Shown: one piece after another, positions 63,801 to 64,000 of the stretch | Layout: the number at the start of each line of letters is the position of its first letter | How positions within the stretch are numbered: the stretch's first letter is position 1 | NCBI GenBank assembly: GCA_013397075.1 | Contig: VWZS01007728.1 | Coordinates: 204,001 to 268,000, forward strand | DNA length: 64,000 bases | Origin: Rhabdornis inornatus | Taxonomy: Eukaryota; Chordata; Aves; Passeriformes; Rhabdornithidae | Direction: 5' to 3' | Program-made: the position numbers and the translations under genes | Notes under the pieces: generated by a model | The model's input: only the letters and a program-made list of their open reading frames with translations | Told to the model about the DNA's origin: nothing | Database searches by the model: none

Positions 63801-64000
63801 GAATGTCAAATATAAATTGTGATTTATTTTAAACAATGTGTGTGTTTTAACCATCTCTTTGACATTAAAAAGCATATTTTGTCTCACAACCTGCTTAAAG
63901 CAAAACAAAAAGCTAAGCTACAGCTCCTTACAAACAATGAAGGCAATAAATATAGTAAATTACTGTTTTATGTGAGACAATATACTAATGTTAACTGAAG

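Larger units (their letters stand above)
57681..64000. other. Non-coding right end of the window
   Basis: A+T-rich sequence with several short ORFs, none with a recognised domain. Two 126-codon ORFs at 58.2 and 59.1 kb use non-ATG starts or low-complexity stretches (KKKPKKP) and look like chance. Repeats are listed separately. The stretch 62.9-63.8 kb has a different, more coding-like composition. Confidence 0.5.

Noticed and set aside
1..64000. Endogenous retrovirus, CRISPR array, tRNA or rRNA genes
   Set aside because: I saw no LTR pair, no retroviral protein motifs, no regularly spaced repeats and no cloverleaf with A and B boxes.

Overview
The window looks like nuclear DNA of a bird. It is A+T-rich with long non-coding stretches. 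It holds CR1 LINE fragments of the avian type, worn MIR-like SINEs, and exons bounded by GT-AG splice sites. There is no sign of bacterial organisation: no operons, no dense coding, no CRISPR array and no tRNA or rRNA that I can see.

One protein-coding gene is clear: the 5' part of TRPS1, the atypical GATA-type zinc-finger repressor, on the minus strand. Two exons can be set to the base. The downstream exon (9318-10246) encodes residues 1-309 from the usual MVRKK start, including the first C2H2-like finger. The upstream exon (13235-13393) is mostly 5'UTR. It also carries 37 coding bases that add a 13-residue N-terminal extension. Its last base and the first two bases of the next exon make one split Asn codon. 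The remaining exons, with the other fingers, the GATA finger and the Ikaros-like C-terminus, lie beyond the left edge.

Layout from left to right: 1-9317 is TRPS1 intron with a GATA microsatellite and a CR1 copy holding an assembly-type duplication. 9318-13393 holds the two exons and a 3.0 kb intron. 13394-31860 is long intron with a MIR-like SINE and an old amniote repeat. 31860-32720 is a purine tract and a first CpG-rich island. 32720-50600 is intron with a second MIR-like copy and a decayed palindromic element. 50640-52570 is a second, larger CpG-rich island interrupted by 771 Ns. 52570-64000 is upstream or further intronic sequence with CR1 copies, a perfect hairpin and a stretch of unknown origin near the right end.

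Both islands could be TRPS1 promoters, but I cannot prove the first exon from sequence alone. I found no convincing new biological system. The most useful observations are the split-codon alternative start of TRPS1 with its upstream ORF, a possible intronic polyadenylation isoform, the two candidate promoters, and the false-looking duplication at a single N.
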